From assembly GCF_038502225.1 (NCBI RefSeq), contig NC_091303.1:26443626-26507625 (forward strand): a DNA stretch of 64,000 nt, given 5' to 3'. The notes beneath the pieces were generated by a model that saw only the letters and a list, made by a program, of their open reading frames with translations, had not been told where the DNA came from and did not search any database. Positions 46,733 through 63,467 of the stretch are shown here, in pieces. This stretch comes from Cherax quadricarinatus (lineage: Eukaryota; Arthropoda; Malacostraca; Decapoda; Parastacidae). The position numbers and the translations under genes are program-made. Positions within the stretch are counted from its first letter, which is position 1, and each line of letters opens with the position of its first letter.

Positions 46733-47488
46733 ACTAACAATACACACAGTGGTACTAACAATACACACAGTGGTACTAACAATACACACAGTGGTACTAA
46801 CAATACACAGAATGATACTAACAATACACACAGTGGTACTAACAATACACACAATGATACTAACAATACACACAATGATACTAACAATACACACAGTGGT
46901 ACTAACAATACACACAGTGGTACTAACAATACACACAATGATACTAACAATACACACAATGATACTAACAATACACACAATGATACTAACAATACACACA
47001 GTGGTACTAACAATACACACAATGATACTAACAATACACACAATGATACTAACAATACACACAGTGGTACTAACAATACACACAATGATACTAACAATAC
47101 ACACAATGATACTAACAATACACACAGTGGTACTAACAATACACACAGTGGTACTAACAATACACACAATGATACTAACAATACACACAATGATACTAAC
47201 AATACACACAGTGGTACTAACAATACACACAATGATACTAACAATACACACAATGATACTAACAATACACACAGTGGTACTAACAATACACACAGTGGTA
47301 CTAACAATACACACAGTGGTACTAACAATACACACAGTGGTATTAACAATACACACAGTGGTACTAACAATACACACAGTGGTACTAACAATACACACAG
47401 TGGTACTAACACACACAATAATACTAACAATACACACAGTGGTACTAACAATACACACAGTGGTACTAACAATACACACAGTTCTCGT
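46733..47488. repeat. 21-bp minisatellite, array I, about 36 copies
   Basis: Unit acacacagtggtactaacaat (type S) or acacacaatgatactaacaat (type N). In the middle of the array the types follow short cycles such as S-N-N and S-S-N-N. Long frames on both strands follow from the 21-bp period and are not genes. Confidence 0.95.
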
Positions 47489-48391
47489 TCAGTTTAATAT
47501 AATTACAGAGGTACATAATTGATCCAGGGACTGGACTCCAAAGTTTTGATAGCTGAGCAAGTTACAAAGGTAATGAACTAGATCTGGTCATAATCATGAC
47601 CAAGTTACAAAGGTAATGAGCTCCAGGTAGAGCTGGTCACACTCATGAATAATTGCAAAGGTAATGAATCATAAACACATTAATCATGAGAATTTATAAA
47701 GGTAATGAGCTCCAGGTAGAGCTGGTCAAAATCATGACAAGTTTCAAAGGTAATGAATGATAAACACGTTATCACATGATTACAATCATAGACAAATTAC
47801 AGAGTAATGAGCAGTTAACAAACATAGCAGGGAATTCATCCATTGTCCCAACAACAGATGTTGCTAGGTGCCTGTCTCTCCTCGGCAGACAGCCATTGTA
47901 AACAGCAGCAAGTTGCCCCGGGATCTGCTGCTTGCACGAGCACCATCGACCCCCCCCCCCCAAGAGGTCCAAGAAGCCATTGGCTCCGTTAGCAGCCAGA
48001 TGGAGAGCTGTCAACGTCCTGGTGGACGCCAAGTTGACTGAAGATCCCAGGCCCTCGTGTGCACGGATGTTGAAGCTTGAGGAACTGAGTACACACTGCC
48101 TGTGGCACACCTGACAGCTGCCTCGCGGTCGAACTCCACGATGCTGTCCCTGTAGTGGAAGTTCCTGTGAGCCCGGCACTCCCTGCAGTGCCATCGCTGA
48201 CATCATGGGTTAGGGGAGAAGTACCCTCTATAGATGGGGTGGCGCTGGGAGTTGGGTGGGTGAGGCGGGGGAGACAGGCAGGGGCGAGGCGTTATGAGAG
48301 GGTCACTGTTTACTACACACGCCCTCCCCCTCCCCCCCAGCGGAGAGGGGGGGAGACGCTGACTGGTCCTGACTCAACAACACCAAACCTT
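47489..48391. other. Unique sequence, GC-rich at 47880-48350, with a weak ankyrin-like fragment
   Basis: On the minus strand 47940-48020 encodes LTALHLAANGANGFLDLL, resembling one ankyrin-repeat helix pair. Just upstream, in another frame, lies CRECRAHRNFHYRDSIVEFD with mostly C/G-ending codons. The pieces are out of frame with each other and have no clear splice sites. They could be a decayed exon or chance. 47500-47800 contains short repeats of aaaggtaatga. Confidence 0.3.
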
Positions 48392-48968
48392 ACCTGGAGG
48401 TTACCTGGAGGTTATTCCGGGGATCAACGCCCCCGCGGCCCGGTCCACGACCAGGCCTCCCGATGCATCAGGGCCTGATCAACTAGGCTGTTACTGCTGG
48501 CCGCACGCAGTCCGACGTACGAGCCACAGCCCGGCTGATCCAGCACTGACTTTAGGTATCTGTCCAGCTCTCTCTTGAAGGCAGCCAGGGGTTTATTGGC
48601 AATTCCCCTAATGCTTGATGGGAGGCTGTTGAACAGTTTTGGGCCCCGGACACTTATGGTGTTTTCTCTTAGTGTACCAATGGCACCCCTACTTTTTATT
48701 GGCGGCATTTTGCATCGCCTGCCCAGTCTTTTACTTTCGTAGGGAGTGATTTCTGTGTGCAGATTTGGGACCATTCCTTCCAAGATTTTCCAAGTGTAGA
48801 TTATGATATATCTCTCCCTCCTGCGTTCCAACGAGTACAAGTCAAGTGCTTCCAAGCGTTCCCAGTAGTTAAGGTGCTTGACAGAACTTATACGTGCAGT
48901 AAAGGATCTCTGTACACTCTCTAGATCTGCGATTTCACCTGCTTTGTATGGAGATGTTAATGTACAGC
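48392..48968 (-). pseudogene. LINE 3' tail with C-terminal reverse-transcriptase fragment
   Basis: An open minus-strand frame from about 48963 to the stop at 48424 encodes the tail typical of CR1/Jockey-type LINE proteins: VQRSFTARI, LNYWERLEALDLYSLERRR, IIIYTWKILEG, GPKLFNSLPSSIRG. The 3' end carries two copies of an 11-bp word (acctccaggta on the minus strand). The 5' truncation joins directly to the 21-bp array. All catalytic motifs are absent, so it is inert. The same family left a shorter trace at 647-770. Confidence 0.75.
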
Positions 48969-51900
48969 AGCTGGTACTAACAATACACACAGTGGTACTA
49001 ACAATACACACAGTGGTACTAACAATACACACAGTGGTACTAACAATACACACAATGATACTAACAATACACACAGTGGTACTAACAATACACACAATGA
49101 TACTAACAATACACACAGTGGTACTAACAATACACACAGTGGTACTAACAATACACACAATGATACTAACAATACACACAGTGGTACTAACAATACACAC
49201 AGTGGTACTAACAATACACACAGTGGTACTAACAATACACACAGTGGTACTAACAATACACACAATGATACTAACAATACACACAGTGGTACTAACAATA
49301 CACACAGTGGTACTAACAATACACACAGTGGTACTAACAATACACACAGTGGTACTAACAATACACACAATGATACTAACAATACACACAGTGGTACTAA
49401 CAATACACACAGTGGTACTAACAATACACACAGTGGTACTAACAATACACACAGTGGTACTAACAGTACACACAGTGGTACTAACAATACACACAATGAT
49501 ACTAACAATACACACAGTGGTACTAACAATACACACAGTGGTACTAACAATACACACAGTGGTACTAACAATACACACAGTGGTACTAACAATACACACA
49601 ATGATACTAACAATACACACAGTGGTACTAACAATACACACAGTGGTACTAACAATACACACAGTGGTACTAACAATACACACAGTGGTACTAACAATAC
49701 ACACAATGATACTAACAATACACACAGTGGTACTAACAATACACACAGTGGTACTAACAATACACACAGTGGTACTAACAATACACACAGTGGTACTAAC
49801 AATACACACAATGATACTAACAATACACACAGTGGTACTAACAATACACACAGTGGTACTAACAATACACACAGTGGTACTAACAATACACACAGTGGTA
49901 CTAACAATACACACAATGATACTAACAATACACACAGTGGTACTAACAATACACACAGTGGTACTAACAATACACACAGTGGTACTAACAATACACACAG
50001 TGGTACTAACAATACACACAGTGGTACTAACAATACACACAATGATACTAACAATACACACAGTGGTACTAACAATACACACAGTGGTACTAACAATACA
50101 CACAGTGGTACTAACAATACACACAGTGGTACTAACAATACACACAGTGGTACTAACAATACACACAATGATACTAACAATACACACAGTGGTACTAACA
50201 ATACACACAGTGGTACTAACAATACACACAGTGGTACTAACAATACACACAGTGGTACTAACAATACACACAGTGGTACTAACAATACACACAGTGGTAC
50301 TAACAATACACACATACTAACAATACACACAGTGGTACTAACAATACACACAGTGGTACTAACAATACACACAGTGGTACTAACAATACACACAGTGGTA
50401 CTAACAATACACACAATGATACTAACAATACACACAGTGGTACTAACAATACACACAGTGGTACTAACAATACACACAGTGGTACTAACAATACACACAG
50501 TGGTACTAACAATACACACAATGATACTAACAATACACACAGTGGTACTAACAATACACACAGTGGTACTAACAATACACACAGTGGTACTAACAATACA
50601 CACAGTGGTACTAACAATACACACAGTGGTACTAACAATACACACAATGATACTAACAATACACACAGTGGTACTAACAATACACACAGTGGTACTAACA
50701 ATACACACAGTGGTACTAACAATACACACAGTGGTACTAACAATACACACAGTGGTACTAACAATACACACAGTGGTACTAACAATACACACAGTGGTAC
50801 TAACAATACACACAGTGGTACTAACAATACACACAGTGGTACTAACAATACACACAGTGGTACTAACAATACACACAATGATACTAACAATACACACAGT
50901 GGTACTAACAATACACACAGTGGTACTAACAATACACACAGTGGTACTAACAATACACACAGTGGTACTAACAATACACACAATGATACTAACAATACAC
51001 ACAGTGGTACTAACAATACACACAGTGGTACTAACAATACACACAGTGGTACTAACAATACACACAGTGGTACTAACAATACACACAATGATACTAACAA
51101 TACACACAATGATACTACTAACAATACACACACAGTGGTACTAACAATACACACATTGTTACTAACAATACACACAGTGGTACTAACAATACACACAGTG
51201 GTACTAACAATACACACAGTGCTACTAACAATACTAACAATACACACAGTGGTACTAACAATACACACAATGATACTAACAATACACACAGTGGTACTAA
51301 CAATACACACAGTGATACTAACAATACACACAATGATACTAACAATACACACAGTGGTACTAACAATACACACAATGATACTAACAATACACACAGTGGT
51401 ACTAACAATACACACAGTGGTACTAACAATACACACAGTGGTACTAACAATACACACAGTGGTACTAACAATACACACAGTGGTACTAACAATACACACA
51501 ATGATACTAACAATACACACAGTGGTACTAACAATACACACAGTGGTACTAACAATACACACAGTGGTACTAACAATACACACAGTGGTACTAACAATAC
51601 ACACAGTGGTACTAACAATACACACAATGTACTAACAATACACACAGTGGTACTAACAATACACACATACTAACAATACACACAGTGGTACTAACAATAC
51701 ACACAGTGGTACTAACAATACACACAGTGGTACTAACAATACACACAGTGGTACTAACAATACACACAATGATACTAACAATACACACAGTGGTACTAAC
51801 AATACACACAGTGGTACTAACAATACACACAGTGGTACTAACAATACACACAGTGGTACTAACAATACACACAATGATACTAACAATACACACAGTGGTA

Positions 51901-52318
51901 CTAACAATACACACAGTGGTACTAACAATACACACAGTGGTACTAACAATACACACAGTGGTACTAACAATACACACAATGATACTAACAATACACACAG
52001 TGGTACTAACAATACACACAGTGGTACTAACAATACACACAGTGGTACTAACAATACACACAGTGGTACTAACAATACACACAATGATACTAACAATACA
52101 CACAGTGGTACTAACAATACACACAGTGGTACTAACAATACACACAGTGGTACTAACAATACACACAGTGGTACTAACAATACACACAATGATACTAACA
52201 ATACACACAGTGGTACTAACAATACACACAGTGGTACTAACAATACACACAGTGGTACTAACAATACACACAGTGGTACTAACAATACACACAGTGGTAC
52301 TAATAATACCAGTGGTAC
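48969..52318. repeat. 21-bp minisatellite, array II, about 159 copies
   Basis: Same S and N units as array I, but over most of its length arranged as four S then one N, a 105-bp higher-order repeat. Irregular patches occur near 50300, 51110-51240 and 51625-51670. Frames of more than 600 codons on both strands are repeat artefacts; one reads through into the LINE tail. Confidence 0.95.
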
Positions 52319-52695
<377 letters not shown>

Positions 52696-53082
52696 GTCGT
52701 GCCGAATATGTAAAACTGGTCAATTAGCAAGAGCTCATTTAAAATTAAGTCCTTTCTAAAATTTTCTCTTATACTTTTAAAGATATATTTTTTTCATTAA
52801 CGTTGATGTAAAAATTTATAATTTTGCACCAAAAGGAACTTAGAAAACTTACCTAACCTTATTATAGCAAGCGCAATTTATTTTAGCCTAACCCAACTAA
52901 AGATATTTTAGATTTGTTTACAATAATTTAATACTAAACAAACACAGTGAAATATATTTTTTTCGTTAGGTTCAGAATGATTTTGGCGAAATTATTGCAT
53001 ATCAAATTTTCGCTTGTCCTATATGGCAAGATGAGCGTTGCTATTTAAGCCAAGATCGCAAGTTTTGCCTATTCGGCACGAC
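52696..53082 (+). mobile_element. MITE copy M5, 387 bp
   Basis: Inverted ends gtcgtgccgaata and tattcggcacgac, same body and orientation as M4 and M6, AT tracts on both sides. Confidence 0.85.
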
Positions 53083-56776
<3,694 letters not shown>

Positions 56777-56847
<71 letters not shown>

Positions 56848-56849
56848 TA
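56777..56849. repeat. (AT)n microsatellite
   Basis: About 73 bp of AT ending in a short TG run at the RTE fragment. Confidence 0.95.
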
Positions 56850-57176
56850 TGTGTGTGCGAGGGGCTTGGACTTCCAGCAGGCATGCATGAGCGTGTTTGA
56901 TAGGAGTGAATGGAGACAAATGGTTTTTAATACTTGACGTGCTGTTGGAGTGTGAGCAAAGTAACATTTATGAAGGGGTTCAGGGAAACCGGCAGGCCGG
57001 ACTTGAGTCCTGGAGATGGGAAGTACAGTGCCTGCACTCTGAAGGAGGGGTGTTAATGTTGCAGTTTAAAAACTGTAGTGTAAAGCACCCTTCTGGCAAG
57101 ACAGTGATGGAGTGAATGATGGTGAAAGTTTTTCTTTTTCGGGCCACCCTGCCTTGGTGGGAATCGGCCAGTGTGA
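56850..57176 (+). mobile_element. RTE-like LINE 3'-end fragment
   Basis: The last codons (FDRSEWRQMVFNT, stop near 56934) and the whole 3' untranslated region match the complement of 53192-53500. Sense is plus, opposite to the longer copy. It is followed directly by (ATA)n and (AT)n. Confidence 0.85.
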
Positions 57177-58130
<954 letters not shown>

Positions 58131-59010
58131 ATTCAATTCAAAGTTTATTCTCTATAAAGATTACAATGTTGAATTTACAGAATTTGGTTGTTGTGTGGTT
58201 TACATATAGTTAAATAATGATTACAGAGTGTACCACTAGAACACCTAGCATGGCTAGGCATTTCGGGCAGACTTAGTTTAATTCTTTACTTTAAAATATT
58301 ACAAATTATGAGGTAAGTTGGTATTATGGCTAAGTGACTAAATACTAGTTTGTGAGTTTAGCAATGTGAATGCTTTTGTTTTGGCACAGTACATAGTTTC
58401 AGTATTGGAGTATCATAGGATTCATTATTTTAAGATTGAGATTAATATTTCTGTTTATGGTCAAATGGGTGAGTGAGCGTAAGTGTGAACCACCAGGTGG
58501 TATTCGTGTAGTTAGTTGATGGGGTGTATCAGAGAGATAAGATGTTTTCTAATGGTAGTTTTGAAGGTGATGAATGTGTCTGCAGTTCTAGAGTTCTCAG
58601 GTAGGGTGTTCCAGATTTTAGGGCCTTTGACATACATTGAATTTTTGTAAAGGTTTAGTCGGACATGGGGAATGTCGTAGAGATGTTTGTGTCTGGTGTT
58701 ATGCCTGTGGGTTCTGTCACAACTATCAAGAAAGCGTTTTAGGTCAGGGTTGATATTGGAGTTTAAGGTCCTGTAGATGTAGATTGCACAGTAGTAAGTG
58801 TGGATGTACTGAACAGGGAGTAAGTTTAGATCTATGAAGAGTGGGGGAGGGGGGTGTTGGAGTGTGATAAAATTAATGAATTTAGAAACAACTCGCTCAG
58901 AAATGTTCAAGAAATGGCAAAGTACTTTATCCACAGTGGTATATTGCAGACCATTCTGGAGAAATACCCTGACTTTGCTAGCTGTAAATAAAGCATTACC
59001 ACATGTGTGC
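58131..59010 (-). pseudogene. LINE remnant: C-terminal tail plus 3' untranslated region
   Basis: The frame 58512-59024 ends with features of LINE protein tails (RTHRHNTRHKHLYDIP, GPKIWNTLPENSRTADTF, then a lysine-containing end). 58131-58511 would be its 3' untranslated region (aaagtttattctctataaag). The reverse transcriptase core is absent. The family differs from the CR1-like and RTE-like elements nearby. Confidence 0.6.
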
Positions 59011-59016
59011 ATGTGT

Positions 59017-59797
59017 GTACTCACCTATTTGTACTCACCTATTTGTGGTTGCAGGGGTCGAGTCCTAGCTCCTGGCCCCGCCTCTTCACCGGTTGCTACT
59101 AGGCCCTCTCTCTCCCCGCTCCATGAGCTTTATCAAACCTCGTCTTAAAACTGTGTATGGTTCCTGCCTCCACTACGTCATTTTCTAGGCTATTCCACTG
59201 CCTTACAACTCTATGACTGAAGAAATACTTCCTACTATCTCTCTGACTCATTTGTGTCTTCAACTTCCAATTGTGGCCTCTTGTTTCTGTGTCCCCTCCC
59301 TGGAACATCCTGTCTTTGTCCACCTTGTCTATTCCACGCAGTATTTTATATGTCGTTATCATGTCTCCCCTGACCCTCCTGTCCTCCAGTGTGGTCAGGC
59401 CGATTTCCCTTAACCTTTCCTCATAGGACATTCCCCTTAGCTCTGGAACTAACCTTGTCGCAAACCTTTGTACTTTCTCTAGTTTCTTGACGTGCTTTAT
59501 CAAGTGCGGGTTCCAAACAGGTGCTGCATACTCCAGTATGGGCCTGACATACACGGTGTGCAGTGTCTTGAATGATTCCTTACTAAGGTATCAGAATGCT
59601 GTTCTCAGGTTTGCCAGGCGCCCATATGCTGCAGCAGTTATCTGATTGATGTGTGCTTCCGGAGACATGCTCGGTGTTATACTCACCCCAAGATCTTTCT
59701 CCTTGAGTGAGGTTTGCAGTCTTTGGCCACCTAGCCTATACTCTGTCTGTGGTCTTCTGTGCCCTTCCCCTATCTTCATGACTTTGCATTTGGCATT
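59017..59797 (-). pseudogene. CR1-like LINE, third copy, truncated and frameshifted
   Basis: Begins at the 3' end with two 14-bp repeats (acaaataggtgagt on the minus strand). Frames 59099-59554 and about 59591-59797 encode the C-terminal part (ILEYAAPVWNPHLIKH, LTTLEDRRVRGDMITTYKIL, EAHINQITAAAYGRLANLR) with a break near 59590. Clearly more diverged than copies 1 and 2. The 5' end abuts (TG)n. Confidence 0.8.
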
Positions 59798-59798
59798 T

Positions 59799-59877
<79 letters not shown>

Positions 59878-59895
59878 GTGTGTATGTGTGTGCAC
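59798..59895. repeat. (TG)n microsatellite
   Basis: About 95 bp between two CR1-like 3' fragments. Confidence 0.95.
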
Positions 59896-59931
59896 TCACC
59901 TAGTTGAGATTGCAGGGGTCGAGTCCAAGCT

Positions 59932-59935
<4 letters not shown>
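59896..59935 (-). mobile_element. 40-bp CR1-like 3'-end trace
   Basis: actcacctagttgagattgc and aggggtcgagtccaagctcc match the terminal 40 bp of the CR1-like copies, embedded in (TG)n on both sides. Confidence 0.7.
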
Positions 59936-59999
<64 letters not shown>

Positions 60000-60034
60000 A
60001 GTGTGTGTGTGTGTATGAGTGTGTGTGTGTGTAT

Positions 60035-60068
<34 letters not shown>

Positions 60069-60100
60069 ATGAGTGTGTGTGCGTGTGTGTGTATGAGTTT

Positions 60101-60138
<38 letters not shown>
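59936..60138. repeat. (TG)n microsatellite at the 3' end of CR1 copy 2
   Basis: About 200 bp with tgtatgag interruptions. Confidence 0.95.
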
Positions 60139-60141
<3 letters not shown>

Positions 60142-60215
60142 CACCTAATTGTACTCACCTAATTGTGGTTGCAGGGGTCGAGACTCAGCTCCTGGCCCCG
60201 CCTCTTCACTGATCG

Positions 60216-63200
60216 CTACTGGATCCTCTCTCTCTCTGCTTCCTGAGCTTTGTCATACCTCTTCTTAAAACTATGTATGGTTCCTGCCTCCACTACTTCA
60301 CTTGCTAGGCTATTCCACTTGCTGACAACTCTATGACTGAAGAAATACTTCCTAACGTCCCTGTGACTCGTCTGAGTCTTCAGCTTCCAGTTGTGACCCC
60401 TTGTCCCTGTGTCCCCTCTCTGGAACATCCTATCTCTGTCCACCTTGTCTATTCCCCGCAGTATCTTGTATGTCGTTATCATGTCTCCCCTGACCCTTCT
60501 GTCCTCCAGTGTCGTCAGTCCGATTTCCCTTAACCTTTCCTCGTACGACATTCCCTTGAGCTCTGGGACTAGCCTTGTTGCAAACCTTTGTACTTTCTCT
60601 AACTTCTTGACGTGCTTGACCAGGTGTGGGTTCCAGACTGGTGCTGCATACTCCAGTATGGGCCTAACATACACAGTGTACAGTGTCTTGAACGATTCCT
60701 TATTAAGGTATCGGAACGCTATTCTCAGGTTTGCCAGGCGCCCGTATGCTGCAGCGGTTATTTGGTTGATGTGTGCCTCCGGTGATGTGCTCGGTGTTAT
60801 GGTCACCCCAAGGTCTTTCTCCCTGAGTGAGGTCTGTAGTCTTTGTCCACCTAGCCTATACTCTGTCTGCGGTCTTCTTTGCCCCTCCCCAATCTTCATG
60901 ACTTTGCATTTGGCTGGATTGAATTCGAGAAGCCAGTTACTGGACCACATGTCCAGCCTCTCCAGGTCTCTTTGCAGTCCTGCCTCATCCTCGTCCGATT
61001 TAATTCTTCTCATCAACTTCACGTCATCTGCGAACAGGGACACTTCAGAGTCTATTCCTTCCATCATGTCGTTCACATATATCAAAAATAGCACTGGTCC
61101 TAGAACTGACCCCTGTGGGACCCCGCTCGTAACAGGCGCCCACTGTGATACCTCTTCACGTACCATGACTCGTTGCTGCCTCCCTGTCAGGTATTCCCTT
61201 ATCCATTGCAGTGCCCTTCCTTTTACGTGTGCCTGATCCTCCAGCTTCTGCACTAATCTCTTGTGGGGAACTGTGTCAAAGGCCTTCCTGCAGTCTAGGA
61301 AAACGCAATCTACCCAACCCTCTCTCTCGTGTCTTACTTCTGTTACCTTGTCATAAAACTCCAGGAGGTTTGTGATACAAGATTTGCTTTCCATGAACCC
61401 ATGCTGGTTTTCATTTATAATCTTGTTCCTTTCCAGGTGTTCGACCACTCTCCTCCTGATAATCTTCTCCATGACTTTGCACACAATACATGTCAGAGAC
61501 ACAGGTCTGTAGTTTAGTGCCTCGTTTCTGTTTCCTTTCTTAAATATGGGGACTACATTAGCTGTCTTCCATTTCTCAGGTAGTTGCCCAGTTTCAAGGG
61601 ATGTGTTGAAGATTGTGGTTAGAGGCACACACAGCATCTCTGCTCCTTCTCTAAGGACCCATGGGGAGATGTTGTCCGGTCCCATCGCCTTTGAGGTGTC
61701 AAGGTCACTTAAGAGCTTCTTCACCTCCTCCTCAGTTGTTCGTATGTCATCCAACACTTGTTGGTATATTCCCTCTTGATGTTCCTTTCTGTGCTGTCTT
61801 CCCACAGCCCTTCCTGTCTCTACTGTAAAAACTTCCTTAAATCTCCTGTTCAGCTCCTCACATACCTCCTGATCATTTCTTGTGAGTTCTCCACCTTCTG
61901 TCCTTAATCTGATCACCTGGTCTTTGACTGTTGTCTTCCTCCTGATGTGGCTATACAACAGTTTCGGGTCAGTCTTGATTCTCGATGCTATGTCATTTTC
62001 ATACTGTCGCTGGGCATCCCTCCTTACCTGTGCGTACTCATTCCTGGCTCTGCGACTGATCTCCCTATTTTCGTGTGTTCTCTGCTTTCTGTACTTTTTC
62101 CATTCTCTATTGCACTTTGTTTTTGCCTCCTTACACCGTCGGGTGAACCAGGGGCTTGTTCTGGTCTTCCCGTTGTTACTGTTGCCCTTGGGAATGAACC
62201 TTTCCACTGCCTCCTTGCATTTTGTTGCTACATATTCCATCATTTCATTTACTGGCTTTCCTGCCAGTTCTCTGTCCCACTGGACCTCCCGCAGGAAGTT
62301 CTTCAACCCTATGTAGTCCCCTCTTTTATAGTCAGGCTTTTCCCATTCTACTCCTGTTATTCTCTCCACTTGCAGCTCTACTATGTATTCAAAGCACAGA
62401 ACCACGTGGTCGCTAGCTCCTAGGGGACTCTCATACTTGATGTCCTCAATGTCTGAGCTGCCCAGGGTGAACACAAGGTCCAATCTTGCTGGTTCATCCT
62501 CCCCTCTCACTCTGGTAGTGTCCTTAACATGTTGGTACATGAGGTTTTCCAGCACCACGTCCAACATCCTGGCTCTCCATGTTTCGGGACCCCCATGTGG
62601 CTCCAGGTTTTCCCAGTCAATCTCCCTGTGGTTGAAATCACCCATAACCAGCAACTTTGCTCTGCTGGAGTGAGCTCTTCTTGCCACCTCAGCAAGTGTG
62701 TCCACCATTGCTCTGCTGCTCTCTTCACATTTCTCTCTTGGCCTCCTGCAGTTCTGTGGTGGATTATACATCACTGCAATGACCACTTTGTGTTCCCCAG
62801 ACTGAAGTGTACCTGCTATGTAGTCTCTTTCTCCCGTCTCATCTATTCCTTCCATTTTCTCGAATTTCCATCTGTTTTTTACGAGCAGAGCAACCCCACC
62901 TCCCCCCCTGCCCCTTCTATCTTTCCTCATGATCTGGTATCCTGGTGGTAAGATTGCATCTGTTATTGTCTCCATGAGTTTTGTTTCTGTAACTGCTATG
63001 ATGTCTGGGGACTTCTCATTGATTCTTTCTTGCCATTCCTCATGTTTATTCGTTAATCCATCTGCATTTGTGTACCAAACCTTCAACTTCTGTTCTAATA
63101 CTGTAACTGTGGTGCAGGGGGTGGAAACAGAGGGATCGGTGTGTGATGGTTGGTTTGGATTGTTCAGTTGCCTTGGGGGTGTCGTGGCTGGAGTCCTTCT

Positions 63201-63467
63201 GCAGGTGTTTCTGGGGGGTGCGCTTGTCCTTCCATTTGATCCTGGGTTATTCTGCTCTCCTTTTTCATTTCCTCCCATTTCTCCTTTCGTTTTTGAACTC
63301 TCTCTTTCATTGTCTTCCTTTCGTCCTGTGTTCTGTCTCGGTCGAGGTACACACTCCGGAACTCCTGCTTGCCTCTCAGCCGTGCTTTCTCCTGCAGGAT
63401 CATGGTTCGGGTTGATTCTGCCTTGAAAATTACTTTGAGAGGCCGATTCCTTTTCTTTGTGAACCAC
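60216..63467 (-). CDS. CR1-like LINE ORF2: endonuclease-reverse transcriptase, intact
   Basis: An uninterrupted frame of 1083 codons. The head codon is GTG, so the true start is uncertain; the frame overlaps ORF1 by about 300 bp in the -1 phase. Residues about 1-125 are a proline/asparagine-rich linker. The endonuclease begins near residue 128 (VWYTNADGL), with GDFNHREIDW near 290 and SDHVVLCF near 365. The reverse transcriptase follows at about 590-830 (NYRPVSLT, FLDCRKAFDTVPH, FADD), then a C-terminal tail of about 250 residues. All visible catalytic residues are present. Expression would need reinitiation or a frameshift from ORF1. Confidence 0.9.
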   Translation of the reverse strand: MVHKEKESASQSNFQGRINPNHDPAGESTAERQAGVPECVPRPRQNTGRKEDNERESSKTKGEMGGNEKGEQNNPGSNGRTSAPPRNTCRRTPATTPPRQLNNPNQPSHTDPSVSTPCTTVTVLEQKLKVWYTNADGLTNKHEEWQERINEKSPDIIAVTETKLMETITDAILPPGYQIMRKDRRGRGGGGVALLVKNRWKFEKMEGIDETGERDYIAGTLQSGEHKVVIAVMYNPPQNCRRPREKCEESSRAMVDTLAEVARRAHSSRAKLLVMGDFNHREIDWENLEPHGGPETWRARMLDVVLENLMYQHVKDTTRVRGEDEPARLDLVFTLGSSDIEDIKYESPLGASDHVVLCFEYIVELQVERITGVEWEKPDYKRGDYIGLKNFLREVQWDRELAGKPVNEMMEYVATKCKEAVERFIPKGNSNNGKTRTSPWFTRRCKEAKTKCNREWKKYRKQRTHENREISRRARNEYAQVRRDAQRQYENDIASRIKTDPKLLYSHIRRKTTVKDQVIRLRTEGGELTRNDQEVCEELNRRFKEVFTVETGRAVGRQHRKEHQEGIYQQVLDDIRTTEEEVKKLLSDLDTSKAMGPDNISPWVLREGAEMLCVPLTTIFNTSLETGQLPEKWKTANVVPIFKKGNRNEALNYRPVSLTCIVCKVMEKIIRRRVVEHLERNKIINENQHGFMESKSCITNLLEFYDKVTEVRHEREGWVDCVFLDCRKAFDTVPHKRLVQKLEDQAHVKGRALQWIREYLTGRQQRVMVREEVSQWAPVTSGVPQGSVLGPVLFLIYVNDMMEGIDSEVSLFADDVKLMRRIKSDEDEAGLQRDLERLDMWSSNWLLEFNPAKCKVMKIGEGQRRPQTEYRLGGQRLQTSLREKDLGVTITPSTSPEAHINQITAAAYGRLANLRIAFRYLNKESFKTLYTVYVRPILEYAAPVWNPHLVKHVKKLEKVQRFATRLVPELKGMSYEERLREIGLTTLEDRRVRGDMITTYKILRGIDKVDRDRMFQRGDTGTRGHNWKLKTQTSHRDVRKYFFSHRVVSKWNSLASEVVEAGTIHSFKKRYDKAQEAERERIQ

